From Phorcus lineatus (lineage: Eukaryota > Mollusca > Gastropoda > Trochida > Trochidae), in the NCBI GenBank assembly GCA_921293015.1, contig OV121092.1, positions 30,635,764 to 30,699,763 on the forward strand: a DNA stretch of 64,000 nucleotides, read 5' to 3'. The translations under genes were made by a program, and so were the position numbers. Below the pieces are notes generated by a model. It was not told the DNA's origin, searched no databases, and saw only the letters and a list, made by a program, of their open reading frames with translations. Below are positions 12,111 through 26,500 of the stretch, in pieces. How positions within the stretch are numbered: position 1 is the stretch's first letter; each line of letters begins with the position of its first letter.

Positions 12111-15100
12111 TAACGGTATACCAAAGGACAGGATCTAGGTTCAAGGTATTGCAAACTATGAGAGAATGTAGGTATCCATTTGAATAGTTTTCATCCTGAG
12201 AGAGATTGGCAGTTAAGCATACCCATTGAACAGTTTACCGTATTGCGACTTGTTCACGACACAAAGATACGTATGTGTGATTGTGAATTGGAGAAGTTGA
12301 TAATTAGGTCCTAAATGTTGTGAAGTTTTGAACAATCTAAATAATTGAATTATAACCTGTAACCCATTAAGCTCAAGAACAAAACGTGTGTGTTGCAAAA
12401 TCATAATATGTTTATCAAATGTCGGTTTAAGCTTTTAACAATTTCGTTTTGATTTTGTTTTAAAAGAGGTAAAAATATTTGAATAAATCTGCACTTAGTC
12501 TTAAATAAAGATTCAGAATTAAAAACGTGAATTTTACCATGGAATAAATCAATCATGATAATGCAAATAATATAGGTATGCCAATAATGTATCGTAATAG
12601 ACACTCGGAAAGTTCAACATTTACGGAATGCGAATTTTAGGGATCTGTTCAGCTTAAAAATTCTGATTTGTTGAAAAGTATATAAGATAAGTAGATTAGT
12701 AGATCATAAACCAAATTGTGGTTTGCTTCTAAAATGAATAGTTTATATTGAATATGCACACAGGCTGCTAGGTGGCCTAGGAGTAGAGGAACGAATATAC
12801 ATCTACACAGATAAGCATTATGAAAGATATATATTTATAAGAGACAACGCGATTTCTGTAGCAATGTTTTCGTGTTTTTGAACATAAAAGATTTGTTTGG
12901 GGGTTATGAGAATTTAAAAAATCGAAGTCCAAGACTAAAATGATATATCACCAGGAAGACAGTATGATGGATAAACATTGCAACGAAATTTTCATATGTC
13001 AGACAAGCAAAGGTATAGTATGGCGAAATGACCTAATCCATTTTTATTCTTTGACATGGCGAATCTGCAGACGTAGGTTCGACGAATGTGGTTTATGAAT
13101 TAATAATGATTTAGGAAAATGATTCTATGTTTTGAAAAGGTGTTTAATTTCCGTACTGATGTATACGTTCATAATTCAATCGTATGATAAATACGTTTAA
13201 TGTCATTTACCGAGATTGTCTCAATTATTATTTAGTATATTAATAATGAAAAGTAAGCAAAGCAATAATAATCCAGCAATTACCAGGTTTTCGGGTAAAG
13301 TACCACAAAGGAGAAAAGCATTACTACTTATGAAAGATGAAAGAGATCGATAGCCTCGCTGACTTAATTTTCTTTCCGTTTGATCTCTATCTAATATGTT
13401 CAAACTTTCTAAATCAGTCGATGATATTTGCATGAAATATAACATTAAATGTCAAATTTTTAATCTATTTCAACTATCACTGTAAGTTTGAGGAAATCTT
13501 ATAATCTAGGCGGTAGACCGGAAGTCGCTGAATCGGCAAGATAACTGTATCCTGAGAGCATGCAGACGGAAACAGATAAGCTGACTATATTTAGGAATTT
13601 TGTTTACGATATAGTGCAATTTATGTGCAATTGGTAAATACTTGAATAACTTTCCGGTGTATCAGAAACAATTGGACACTTATGATATTGACAAGGGTAT
13701 AGACTGTATAGACTGATGTTAAGTCGATGAATAATTGAATCATGTATCGAGAGGACGTTAATAAAAGTTAATCGAATGCGTTTTGGACTATATCGACATA
13801 TTTTCAGTCATAATTCTAGATGTTTTGTCAAATTCGTAAATTCCCAAATTGCTGATTGAATGATTACATGTATAATAGGCTGTAAAATTACCATAGCCGA
13901 TTACGAAGAAACAGAGAACATTTTTTTTTAAGTTAAGGGATTTTATTTGTGATATAGATAATATGTCCGGTTGGTAAAAACTTGTATTGTCACAAACTTG
14001 AAACTGGTTTTTAATGCATCTCTTACTTGAAGCTATAAAGGAAAGAAATTGAAAGCAAGAAAGGATAAGAAAATGAATGAATTTATTTTAACCCTCCCAC
14101 AGTGCAAAACATTTAAAAATATTTAAAAATGTGTTCAACCCTTCAAATCTGAACATTGTTCATAATCCTGTTCCGCCATGTGATTTCCTATTCAACGCTC
14201 GAGTGAAAAGTTGTGATATGTCGTATAACGACATCAACGAATAAATATCATTGAGAATAACACATATCACAAACGAGGAATGTTTAGGTATGGATGTCGT
14301 ATTAAGGAAACAGTCACAAAATCAGTTTATCAGCGAAACTATAAATTCATTTATGGGAAACGCGTCAAATCGACTTCTATATATATATTGACATTCCGTT
14401 GTTGCCATATTTCAATCGAGAAACAGAGATGAAAGTGACGTCATGGCTACACGTCATCAGAACAACGTAATAAATTTAACCCCGACTTCTTAAGGAATTA
14501 TTGAAAAAATCCTCGCCATCGGACGTATTAATGTTGTCCATTACATAACAAGAAACTAGGAAGCATTTCCATAGTTCACGTTTTGATATAAAGATAAACT
14601 GTCGATTTAGAAATAGAGTTTAATATTTACTAAATGAATTAATATTTGATTTTTTCTTTGGAAAACATGATAATAAAGATGTCATAAAGCTTAACAACTT
14701 GTAGTTCCTACCGCACATGAGTTTTCTGCTGGTTGCTATGATAAACACGGAGTTGCTATTCATAAATGATCATTCTGAGTTCATTAAACTTCTCGGGACA
14801 TTCTATCAGTACATGGATATTCTCTAAAAATGCAACAATTCTTCTTAATTGTTGTGTCATTTATTCATATTATCATGTGATGCAATGCAGTGATTTATGA
14901 TAAAATGGCATATTGTTTATAACGTCAGAATACACCCCTCACATTAAAGTTAAGGATTCAGATTATGAAATTTCAGTAACAAATCGTGTTCCTTAATAAT
15001 TATGAGCTGTTATATTAAAATATTTAGCCTTATGAATGTTAAAAAGATAAAGGCTTTGAAAAAAAGATCTGCTATCCAAAAGGCCATAACGCTTTTGGGA

Positions 15101-16629
15101 AGGAAGGTAATATTTGAACATTATAGTGATTATGTTTGACTATTTATTCTCCTTCTAGTTGTCTTTGGGGAAGACAAAAAGATAGTGGTAAATAAATGTC
15201 AAACTATCTATTTTTCGATTTTCAATTTTTAAAAATTGCTGTTTGTGGTACATGTACAAAGCAGTTACAAAAATTGCTTACCTCGTATACGAAAGCAACA
15301 ATATGCACAAAGTGGCAAACATTGGTAACATCGTTTATAACAAACATACTATTAATCGTAAAACTGCACCCAAATATTTTTACTTTGGCCCAAGAAACGC
15401 TTTTATCATTTGCACGAAATTACGTTACATGTGTAGTCTATTGAATTATGATCTCTTCCGTGTCGGTATTGTTTATAATCCATATTGTTTATTCATGTGG
15501 AAATAATTGTAAGGATTCTTTTCATTATTTTTTTTATTGTAAATTATATAATACAGAAAGAACTGTTGATGTCAAATTTACGCAGTGTTACCAATACGAA
15601 TATCACATGTAATAGACTTATAGATGGCAAAGCAAATTTGTCTATTGACACAACCATATTTAAGATTTTTCAAAACTACATTAGTCAAGCAAAGATGTTC
15701 TTCCAATTATTGTAAAGAATTTAATGAATATTTAATGTACATATTGGGGAGAGGATGATTAGTTGTATTACTTGTACCCAATCCTTTTCTCATGAATGAA
15801 ATATGTTTAAAACAAACATTAATACCTGTTCAAATTAAAAACCTTTGTTTTAGTTACAAGTCTAGGGTTTTCCCCCCAAATACACTTGAACAACGGTCAC
15901 TATTGTGTTCGTATGGGTTAGTTTTTAAATCGTAAGTGAACAGTTAACTAATGCTAAACTAAATTTCGAATAATTGCATGTTGTAAACGCCTAGCAGTTG
16001 TCAATATCATAAATTTTCTTTTGGTTATTCTTAATGTAAATAAAGCTTTATGGTCAGTCTTGGTGACAATTATCGGTACGGCAAAACGTTAATATCATAA
16101 ACAAAGGTTTAATTCATAAAATTTTATGACTTTATCATAAAAACAATGTTTTTTAAATTTACATATCTTTGTCATAAACAGAACAAAGGCCATTATCCAA
16201 ACATCAATTTCTGTTGCTTCATGATGATTGATTTTCGGTAGTCATCATAAATTCTATCAATTTCAAGATAATAATTAAAACTTAAGTTCATGACAAGAAC
16301 CGTCAAGTTGGTCGTGTATAGTTTAAAATTGTCCCAAAACATGAAATTTAAGCTTTTCCTCTTAATCCTACTTATGTCAAAGATTTTCTCTTTGTTAATT
16401 CTTAATTTTAATTTGATAGTTACAATTCTAAAAACTTCAGCTCTTAAACAGGAAGTGTAATTTGAAAACTTGATTTATAACACGGAAGTACTACAACTAT
16501 TTTAACAAATTATCAGAGTAGGAAAAATGTCATCGTTATGTCGGGATCCTAAGTTGGAGAAAATTAAATTGTTATCAAAATGAACAATTCGGGTTTTGTA
16601 AGTGAGTAGATTTTTATCAACATATGAAT

Positions 16630-16755
<126 letters not shown>

Positions 16756-18050
16756 TAATATATTTATGAAAATCTGATAATAGAATGCTTTGAGATATTT
16801 GATTAACTGGAGTATAATAATGTCGCATTTAATGTTTGTTAATAAAATAGGAGAAGGAAAGTAAAAAAAAGAAGAGAAAATAATTGCCTTTATTAACTCT
16901 TAATGGGAAACAAGAGAGAAAAGTAGAGAAGAGTGCATTTAAGAAATTCGTAGATAACAAGTGACATTGTGTAAAAACTGAATGTCAATTAGATTTTATA
17001 GAATATTCAAACAATGTAATATTTTGTCAAGGTTTGATCCGTTTATACTATATTTTGGCTGTTGCTACAGAAAAAACTAATGTGGTTGGATTTTATATTA
17101 TGTGGCTCCTATGTTTTGATAACTTCGAAATAAGAATTTTCCAATTTCTAGATGAAACAAACCTGAAAGGTTATTCAGTTATTGGAATCAAATACAATAA
17201 ATCTTTTTTGATAATCCTTTTTGAATATTGATTTGTTTGATTAAGAAATGTAGTTTGACAAGCCTTTTCTGTACAAAAGAAAATCATAGTTAATTACTGG
17301 ACCAAGAAAGCATTTGCTTCGTAGCCGTTCAATCATTCTTTCCGACAACGATATAAAGAGCCCTGAAACATGGCTGATCAATCGGATATGTCAGCACGAG
17401 AAAGGCGTGCAAAATGAGCTTGTCAATTTCAATAGTAGAGACATCTCTGTAAGTACATTGACAGGTGCTCGCAAAGCTTGAAATCACGTGCACATGTCAG
17501 ATTTCCATCTTGTCAACTGTGCATATGAAATGTTTCTTTTCAGACATCGAGATCTGACGGCTATTTTCTGTGGCGTTCGTTCCTTTTTTGACCGCATGAT
17601 TGATCATTTGTTTTTAAAAAAAATTTAATCGATGAGGAATATGTATCGATGCATAAATCTAAATAGTTTTTGTTTCTTCAATTGTATTTTAGAAACCTTT
17701 AGCTTTATACATTAAAGTATTTACAAATAAGATTCTTCATATTTATTTCTACTTTATTACAAAATATCTGGCGATCATAAGGTTAAAAATCGATTATATA
17801 CGATTTATATTAATAAAAACATTACATTTGCAGACCTTAATTTAATAGAACAGAAATCCTATTTTACTGCTACAACTCTACAATTCTACAAGTCAGCTCA
17901 TTAATTTTTCCTAATTGAAATTTCATCTCATTTCCTAATTTAATTGACAGATTTCAACTTTTAATGAACTCCAAGATTAATCAGTATTAAAGCATAATTC
18001 CTTGAGCAATCCAGATCATGGTCAAAGCGCTTATGTCGTCGTGACCTCTA

Positions 18051-18385
18051 ACCGGAAGGTGACGATTTTACCTTCCGGACAAAAGAGTTCCATTTCCGAC
18101 ATTTTGATGGGAGATTTATCAGTTTGATTGCGACAAGCAGATACGTTGCCAATAATCATCAGACGCCAGTCGGTCTAAACTGACACCCGAACCCCTTGTT
18201 GGAGATTACTTGAAGTCAAGGAGAGGCCCTATAAAGCAAAGCCTATGAGCGATCAGTGACTTGTGAAACTTATCCAAAGGAAAATGGCGGACCGGCGAAA
18301 GGACGATCGAAGACAAGAATTGAGTTTCAATTTCATATTTCAAGTCCAGTCGCTGAGCACAAGTTATCACTTTTTTAAGAATTGA
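18051..18385 (+). promoter_or_regulatory. Candidate promoter with ETS palindrome and YY1-type start
   Basis: ccggaaggtgacgattttac followed by cttccgg (about 18052-18080) pairs two CCGGAAG ETS sites as an inverted repeat. About 210 bp downstream, aaaATGGCGGac (ATG at 18284) matches the YY1 motif seen at many start sites and opens a 33-codon frame, MADRRKDDRRQELSFNF..., ending at 18385. No convincing donor was found inside it, so a coding first exon is only possible. Confidence 0.35.
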
Positions 18386-19734
18386 AAAAGAGGGACTTGC
18401 TTAAGATTTTGTATTATTTCCAAGATGAAATTATTCAAAGCCAGACCAATCTTAATTAATGTTAAGATCTTAAGAGATTAGCATTAATTTGAATAAAGGT
18501 TATTGTAACTGACATCAACGCGAGTTTCTATAATTTCTCTCGACAAAAAAGTCAGTTGGGAAAGACCTTTGAAGAGTCAAATTCTTACCTGTTATCTTTA
18601 TTATATAGATTGAAGTTAGAAATAAACAAGAAAATATGTAAACATAAATGATTCAAATGTTGGGAATAAGACAACAACCAGTTAGACTACTTGTATTTTT
18701 ACCAATAATATCAAAATATTTTCTTTGAAAAACTTCAAATTATTTATCAGCTGTAAAACAGAATTAGCATTTTCTGCTATTTATCAAAATAATAAGCAAT
18801 GGGAAAAAGACAATATAAAAAATAAGAATTACGAAGTTTCTCATTTTGACTCCTTCCGTTTATTTTATAATACCAAAGTTTGAGGAAGTCGTCAATACAG
18901 CTGCATAGCAAATGTTTGTTCACATACCTGCGAATCATAGTGAACATATCATGTAAATCGGGCAAAGGCATCGTCGAATTCTGAAAAAGAAATAGATAAT
19001 GTTGAATTTTCAATACAGAAGTAGAGATCCATTGCGCTTTAATGCAATCGTATAACATAACCAAATAATTTACCGTAACACTAATTGAAGTGACAAGAGG
19101 TCAAAATTTAGAAAACCCTAATTTATATTTTTTTCTACAAATTCGCTTATAAGTGATAAACAGCTTTACACACAAGTCTTGTTTATTCCTTTGCACTAAA
19201 TAAAATTGATTGTGCTGATTGTGCAGAATTTAAAAAATATGACCCATTCTGTCCATTTCATCATGTCATAATGAAAAGTTTTGCTCATGATACAAGACAA
19301 TCTAAAAATAAGTTAAAGAATGGCCATTTTATGCATGGACAATGGGTAAACCTTCGTCAATCGCGAAATTATATTATTGATGTCCAAACTAAACCCAACT
19401 ATCATGATATTTGCACTGTTTGGAAGTGGTAAATGAACAAACTTTCGGTATGCAACTGTAGTCTGAAATTCGCATGATATTTTGCGAGTATGTACTATGT
19501 GTATTTGCATAATGATTCAATTACCCTTTTCCCGTTATGCAAGTTATGCATCGATCTGCAACAGGAAATTCTAAGTTTTTTATTTTCCAATTGGAAATAC
19601 ATAAGTACATAAAACATATTTCTTGATAAAGAAATTTATGTATGTTAATCATATATGTCGATACCACTATATACGGGAGAAGACTTCTTTTTTTTTTATT
19701 AAAGACGTTTATCATCTACTGTCTTCCTTATTTC

Positions 19735-20400
19735 ATTACAATAGTTTCCTATTACATTTTAACATTTTACTTTAGTTTCTCATGTAACTATTACAGTTTC
19801 TCATGACTGTGACAGTTTCTGTTACAGTTTCACTTTTCGATTTAATTTGTTATTATAAAAGTTTCCATACCGTCACATTTCCTTATGTTACTATTTATTC
19901 TTACTTGTTATTACTAGTTTTTTAACGATCACAGTTTCTCGTGTTAATATCTGAGTTTTTAAACGATCACAGATTCCACTGTCACAATTACAGTTTCTAA
20001 ACAATCACAGATTCCCCGGTATGTTACTGTTACAGATTCTAAACGATCACAGTTTCTCGTGTTTCTGTTACTGTTTCTAAACGATCACAGTTTCTCGTTT
20101 TAATATTACAGTTTTTAAACGATCACAATTTATCAAGTAATATTACAGTTTCTAAACGATCACAGTTTCTCGCGTTAATATTTCAGTTTTTTAAACGATC
20201 ACAGTTTGTTGTGTTACTGTTACTGTTTCTAAACGATCACAGTTTCTCGTGTTTATATTACAGTTTTTAAACGATCACAGTTTCTCGTGTTACTTTTACA
20301 GTTTCAAAACTACCACAGCTTCTACTGATACTGTTATATTTTCAAAACGATAATAAATGCATAGTTCCTTATGTTACTGTTACAGTTGAAGACACTGCTG
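19735..20400. repeat. Minisatellite, about 38-60 bp units with AAACGATCACAG core
   Basis: The core aaacgatcacagtttctcg recurs at least eight times between 19925 and 20285, joined by variable linkers (ttaatattacagttt, gttactgttactg). Units degrade towards both ends. Confidence 0.85.
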
Positions 20401-22239
20401 TCTCATAGGTTCAAAACGTATTTACTTGACCATGTTACTAGTACAGTATCAAAAGTTACACGATACCTTTCATAAGCACAACTAAATGTCAAGGACACTG
20501 TTTGTATAACGAAAACTCTAAAATATTGACATTAATGATTCTTATGTCGTACTTCCACCGATATTCTGTCTCTAGGTTAGTCATTTGTACGTCTTCGTAA
20601 AACATAATCCTCGTTAATAGCCCGCATTGATGGTACTGAATTCTCACCCAGTTAATCATTCATCTGCCAATGGCTTCCCGTAATATATAATGGCTTCATT
20701 ACGGCCGAGTGGAAATCTTAACACGTAATGACGTTGTGTCCGTAGTCAAGTCAGATTACCCCCTCAATCAGCCGACAAGACGCTGATCCACTGACCCCAA
20801 TTCCTTTACCCCATCCCGGACATTTACAGTCCCTCCTTCTTAGCCTAATAGCATTCTCCTTCACACCTTACTGGTATAGTTCTTGGCATCAAATTTTTTA
20901 ACGACATTACATAAGTACCTAACACCACCTGGTCCCTCGAACCCTAGAAGCCATAAACGATCCAAACTCTTAAACCGGTGGTCTAGAAACTCACCAGTCT
21001 ATCCGCTGCATGCATGGTCAATTGCAAAACCATCTTGTTATTTTTTCTAACCCAGTTCAACGTAATCGAGGTGCTAAATTCTTCCCAAATGAACAATAAT
21101 GTCCAAATCGCATCTCTAATTAAAACCCGACTTATACACTGTTTAACCCAATTAATTTGTGATAGTTGAATAAAAAAAACCCGGCATTTTAGGCCTTAAC
21201 GTCTTGCCCCGTCAAATTTCAGACTTTCAGGAAAGGCTCTTAGAAATCTTTGTGCTAAGGTCTATATGACAAACTTTAAATCTTTAACCTTCGAGTCGTC
21301 TCATATCTAAACAACCCAATTTATTTCCCCTCCTTCTCTCCTTCACCCCCTCCCGACCTTAGCGCCCGGTAACCACAATTGTCATTTTTTCGCCCATTTT
21401 GTAATTGCTTTGCGAACGCCGGGGGATGATTGATAATGTTCGGAAGTCACCAGAGCATAAAACAGAACTCCGCTTCGCCTCTGTACTGGACAAACCAAGA
21501 GGGAATCGATTCTGAGTTAATGTGACTTGGAAAAATGGACCGAGGGTGTCTTAGTGTCAATGCCTCGTCATGCGGAAATGGTGATGAATTGAGATCACAC
21601 TTGCAACGAATAATCGCCTATTGTTGCAAGAGCTATAGCGTTTTAATGGACTTTATTAAGTATCATGCAAGGAGATATGCTGAGGCATATTCTTTTTGCA
21701 TATTTAGACGATAATGGAATGTTGGTTTTACCCATTTGAACTGGTGGATTGATTTTTGGGGAACGTGTTTCTGACTCATGGCTATGAGTTAAAACACTTT
21801 TGCATAGATGAGTAATTTTGTGGTTTATTTAATATTTGATGAAATACATTTGAAATAGGATGTTTGAATTTGCCATTTAATGATCGCTGTTTATACTTGT
21901 ATTGTAACACAACAAGATATTCATAAAATGCATTCAATTGACATTACATTAATCAATAAAGTCTACGTTTTCTAAATTTTAAACGACATTTCTCTTGGTC
22001 AGTTTTAGTATTTTTCCCAGCGTACTTCATGTGTATCCGATGTATGTTTTACATTTACATCTAATGATGACACCTAAAACAATTTATTCTGAAAAATGTT
22101 TTAAATTTCAAACATTTTTTGTTAAAACATTTTAGACGATAACGGAATATTCGTTTTACCCATTTAAACATTTTAACAAAACCAATATTTCAAAATACGA
22201 TTTAACATAGGAACTTCTGAACAGTTACACTAACTTTTA
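20401..22239. other. Non-coding; pyrimidine-rich, less AT-rich block
   Basis: 20.7-21.6 kb is distinctly C/T-rich (for example ttatttcccctccttctctc) and free of recognisable repeats, which may mark conserved regulatory DNA. No coding frame supports a gene. Confidence 0.4.
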
Positions 22240-23560
22240 CATAGCAAATATTTAGTCTTCGTAAGACCTATAAGCCTTGTAAGACCGTCGATGTTTGAAA
22301 GTCCTAGTTCTTGATAAAACCTCTTTGCAAGACCTTTAGATCCCATGATCTGAAGTATTGTTTAATTTCTGGTCTTGCAAAACAAACGATGAACCATTCG
22401 AGACCTATCATCGTTGTACGACCTATGATCTTTTAAAGACCTATCACCCTTATAAGACCTTATATTTTTGTGAATCCTTATAGTTTTGCAGGTCGTATGA
22501 GCATGGGTAGCCATTCGTTTCGTTGGAGATTATGATCTTACTATGATATACATGTATGTTATATGGAAGACCTGTTATGTTGCCATAATGAGATCGGTGG
22601 TCCTTCTAAGAACCTTTCTGATTGGAAAACCACATTTTTGTATGACTTTATGAGTAGTGGAACACCTTTAATAGGTGTGAGAGATATGTTTCTCATAAAA
22701 CCTATGATTCTTTCAAGGCCTATGATTCTTGTATGATGCTTGATGTTTGGAAGGCAAACATCCTTGTATGACTTTGTGATCATTGGAAAGCATTGGTAGA
22801 AGTGTGACACATGTTCCATTTGAGACCTATGATTTTTTTTAAAGACATATGATTCTTGTATGATCCTTGAAGTTTGGAATACCAAAGATTCCTGTATGAC
22901 TTTATGATCACTGTTTACCATTGATTAATAACTTGTTAACCATATGACATATTTTCACTGTGAGAGCTATGATTCTTTCAAGACATATGGTACTAGTAAG
23001 ATCCTTAATGTTTGAAAGAAAGACCCACGATCTATGACATTATGGTTAGTGGAACTCCTTTGATAGGTGTGATAGATGTTCCTTGTAAAACTTATGATCC
23101 TTGTAAGAAACCTGGACGTGTATATTCGAAGCTCACTTAGTGCTAAGATAGTCGTAACTACCATACACTAACACTGGCCTACGACTATCTTAACACTAAG
23201 AGAGCTTCGAAAATCTAGACCCAGATGTTTAAGACTCAAAATCTTTGTACGATGTTATAGTCACTCGAACACCTTTAATAGTTGTGAGAGATGTGTTCCC
23301 TGCATGACACATGATTTACCCTTAATGTTTTGTTTGAAGGCCCAAATTTTATGTACGATCTTGTGGTCACTGACAGAGCTATAATAGGTATGATAAATAT
23401 GTTACCTGTAAGACCCATAATTCTTTTAAAACATATGAGCCTTGTAAGACCATTGACGTTTTGAAGACCCAAGATCGTGGAAGAACATTATGGTTTCTTG
23501 ACCACCTTTGACAGGCTGTAAGACGTATAAATCTGTAAGACATGTGATCCATGTATGAAC
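22240..23560. repeat. Degenerate higher-order repeat (about 26-30 bp sub-units, about 130 bp higher period)
   Basis: The phrases cttgtatgactttatgatca, tttaataggtgtgagagatg and cctatgattcttgtaagacc recur with divergence. The anchor tgtatgacttt lies near 22634, 22764 and 22893. Minus-strand open frames of 65-120 codons here share the repeat and are not considered genes. Confidence 0.75.
23125..23211. mobile_element. Compact hairpin element (32-bp arms, 23-bp loop)
   Basis: Left arm 23125-23156 (ttcgaagctcacttagtgct...) and right arm 23180-23211 (...aagagagcttcgaa) are inverse with about two mismatches. A weaker match continues a further 10-15 bp outward on each side. It sits inside a degenerate minisatellite and looks like a very short foldback element. 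Confidence 0.7.
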
Positions 23561-26500
23561 TATTATCTACGTCAGATTAGTCTGTCATACAGACCTTATG
23601 GCAAAATATTAAAGGAGTCTTCTTAAGTCTAGAAAATGTTGGCAAGTCTAGTAGCCTCAGCCAAAGGCCTGAAATTAAGTATTGTTTATTATATTATTTC
23701 AAACCAAATATTGAAAAATTCATTTTTGATGAAATCTTTTTTTCAGGGACAAAATGTTAGTCTAAAGTAAGGTGTATGGTCAAAGATAGTGTTTATTGTC
23801 ACACGTGCTGATTCTCACATAATAAATTCCTGTAGTCAGTGAGTCCTATTTATCTTAATACTTTTGCCACTGTGTCATCAGAATAATATTCTATATCTGA
23901 TTTTCCTCTTGGGGTAAACATTTACAGGAATTATATAAACGAGCTTCGATTCAAACATATTGAATACACACAGAAAAAGATGACACAAACGGGTATAAAC
24001 CTTTTTCAAACGAGAAAACTTGTGCACTTCTTGTCTGAAATGTACGTAAGACTGTTTACAGATTTTCAGATTTTACAACTTCGTGATAATGACATTGTAC
24101 ATTGTACTTGTATTTAGTAACAAATCTCCAGCAAAGGGCAATCAATAACTAGCCTTGTAGAAATCATTGTGGTATCAAGCGCACATATTAGTCAATTTCA
24201 AGAAGAAGTTTAATCTTAACATTTGTGTTTATTATAAACCTTCAAAACATTTCCAACGTAATTATAACAACGGTGGCTTCACATTCAGTGATTTATAAAT
24301 AGCATTTCAAAGATAACAAACAATATTTCGATTTTAATTGCTCTCAAAGCTCAAATCAAAGATGGATGGCAGTCGTTTTATTTTAAAAGATCATTTTATT
24401 TGATACAAAGACATCTCAATTTGTTTGGTGCTTGTGGTCAGTGTTTCGACTTAAAACCACAACGTTATCAAGATAAAACCGCATCTCTATCAAGATAAAG
24501 ACAAGGTTTTATCAAGATTAGGGATTCATTGTTTGCACAGTTGAGCGAGTTGATTGATTCTGACAGAGACACAGCTGGAGACTGGAGACATCTTCTCTCA
24601 ATGGCGACAACTCTCATTATCTTCTCTTGTCTGAAAAACCGTATTCTCCTACAAAAATCGCCGATGATAAAATCGAAGGAAAATAACTTTCCACTTTGGA
24701 GAGTTTTCATCATTAATTCTATATGATTTAGACTGAAAATGTATATGAAATATTTTTGAATAATGAAATGTTCTTTCACATGATATTTGAAATATATTTG
24801 TGATAGAAAATCTAGACTTGCCAAATGACAACCTAGAAAGGCTTTTTTATACAAAGTCATGGAGAAGGACTATATTTCTTTTACTCTGAAATGTCTTCGG
24901 GAAAATTGTTGTGAGGAGTTTCTTTGTTCGAAACCAAACGGAGGTGTTTGTCTGACGCACTGCTTGTCTTCAATTCGTTGATATCAATTCAAAAAGTCTA
25001 TCCTCTTTAAAGATTTCCAGTGAGATTTTAAGAACATAAGATCTTACCATTTTCTGATGATCCCTTTCAATGATAAACGAGTTATTGGCTTTAGTCAAAA
25101 ATTGACAAAATTCACTTGGTTATATGTGCGACAACATGTCAATGTTTGCTGAAAATGTCTTCAGAAAACAAGTCTTCGTAATGAATTCTTCAGACTCAAC
25201 GTTTTTTTGTGTATTCTTAAAAAATAATCAGATGACGCCAGAAGCATACTGATTATGATTTAGTTTTAGGACAAGAAACTATTTGATCCTAATGCAAAAT
25301 TTTCTCAAATTAAGTGCTTCTGTTTGAAATGTTATATTATCAATGATTTTTTTAGATTTTAATCAAAGGCCCTAAACAATCAAAGTTTAGGACTAGAAGT
25401 GTTTCTGATAAAATCTTCACATTATGACGTAGGGGTGCTACGGTATCACTGTAATGGTGAAGTGTCGTGTGCCTTTATCGGGTAGACCAGGCTCATCTGA
25501 GAAGGATAAAGGGTGGGGAGGAGGCGTATGAAGTGGGAGGGGTACTGGTAGACTTGATGGGGACAGGTGAAGTACTACGCTAAGGGGCAGGTGACAAGAC
25601 AATCAAACCGTAGCGGAAACCATACTCGTGCCCCTAACAAGAGTCAGAAAATTTGAATTTTGGTTACAGAAAGGTCTTTAAAGAGTTTTTTTACTCACAT
25701 TTTTAATTTAAAAGTTTTGGTAAATCTATCAGAAACTTAATCAATGTGTATTGCGTGTTGGCGTGACGCTAATGCTTTTCAGGTATGACGTATCGTAATA
25801 TTGCGTGTAGCCGGCATTACGACATTGTGTTTCAGACATGACGTCAGTATATTCGCTTGGTTGTGACCGGCATGGAACAACCATTGATGATGTTCCAGTA
25901 ATTCAAATAAATTCATATTTTACGGCTTAGGGAAACGAAGATTACCATTTTATGAATAGACAAATGTATTCTCACCTCATTTCAAAAGACTTAAAGATTT
26001 GATTAAGTAATCTATATGAAAATAATAATTCCAGTTCTGAGTCACAAAGGTAGCTATTTATCGAATATATATGCAACTTATTATAACATATAAGTTGAAT
26101 AATTCATCGCTCAATTATCTATTTATTTATCATAAGTTGTTGTCAATACTTGTGTCTATTTCTATAGAATCCCTGCACTGAATTATCATTATGCAAGATT
26201 TATCAATCTGATCTACAATAAGTCCACTATATACTTGACTACCAAAAGAAAACCTTACACGCAGTTACGCGTTTTTAAAAATTAAAAATATGTGTCAAGA
26301 GATTCACAATGTCACTTCTTTATTCACCTTCCTAAACTAAAAATGATCTTAATTTAACAGCGCTTACTGAATATATCATTAAGGGTAAAACGTTGTAGAA
26401 TGGGGGTGGGGTTGAAGTCACGTGATTGATGGGGCGACCTGGGCGTATTTGGGCGTATCGGGGCGTATCGCGACAGGTGACTGTGAAAGTAAACAAGAAA

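Noticed and set aside
22559-22921. Minus-strand frame of 120 codons
   Set aside because: Built from the degenerate repeat at 22.2-23.6 kb; no protein motif.
24468-24860. Minus-strand frame of 130 codons
   Set aside because: No motif, no splice or promoter context, and opposite-strand frames of similar quality overlap it.
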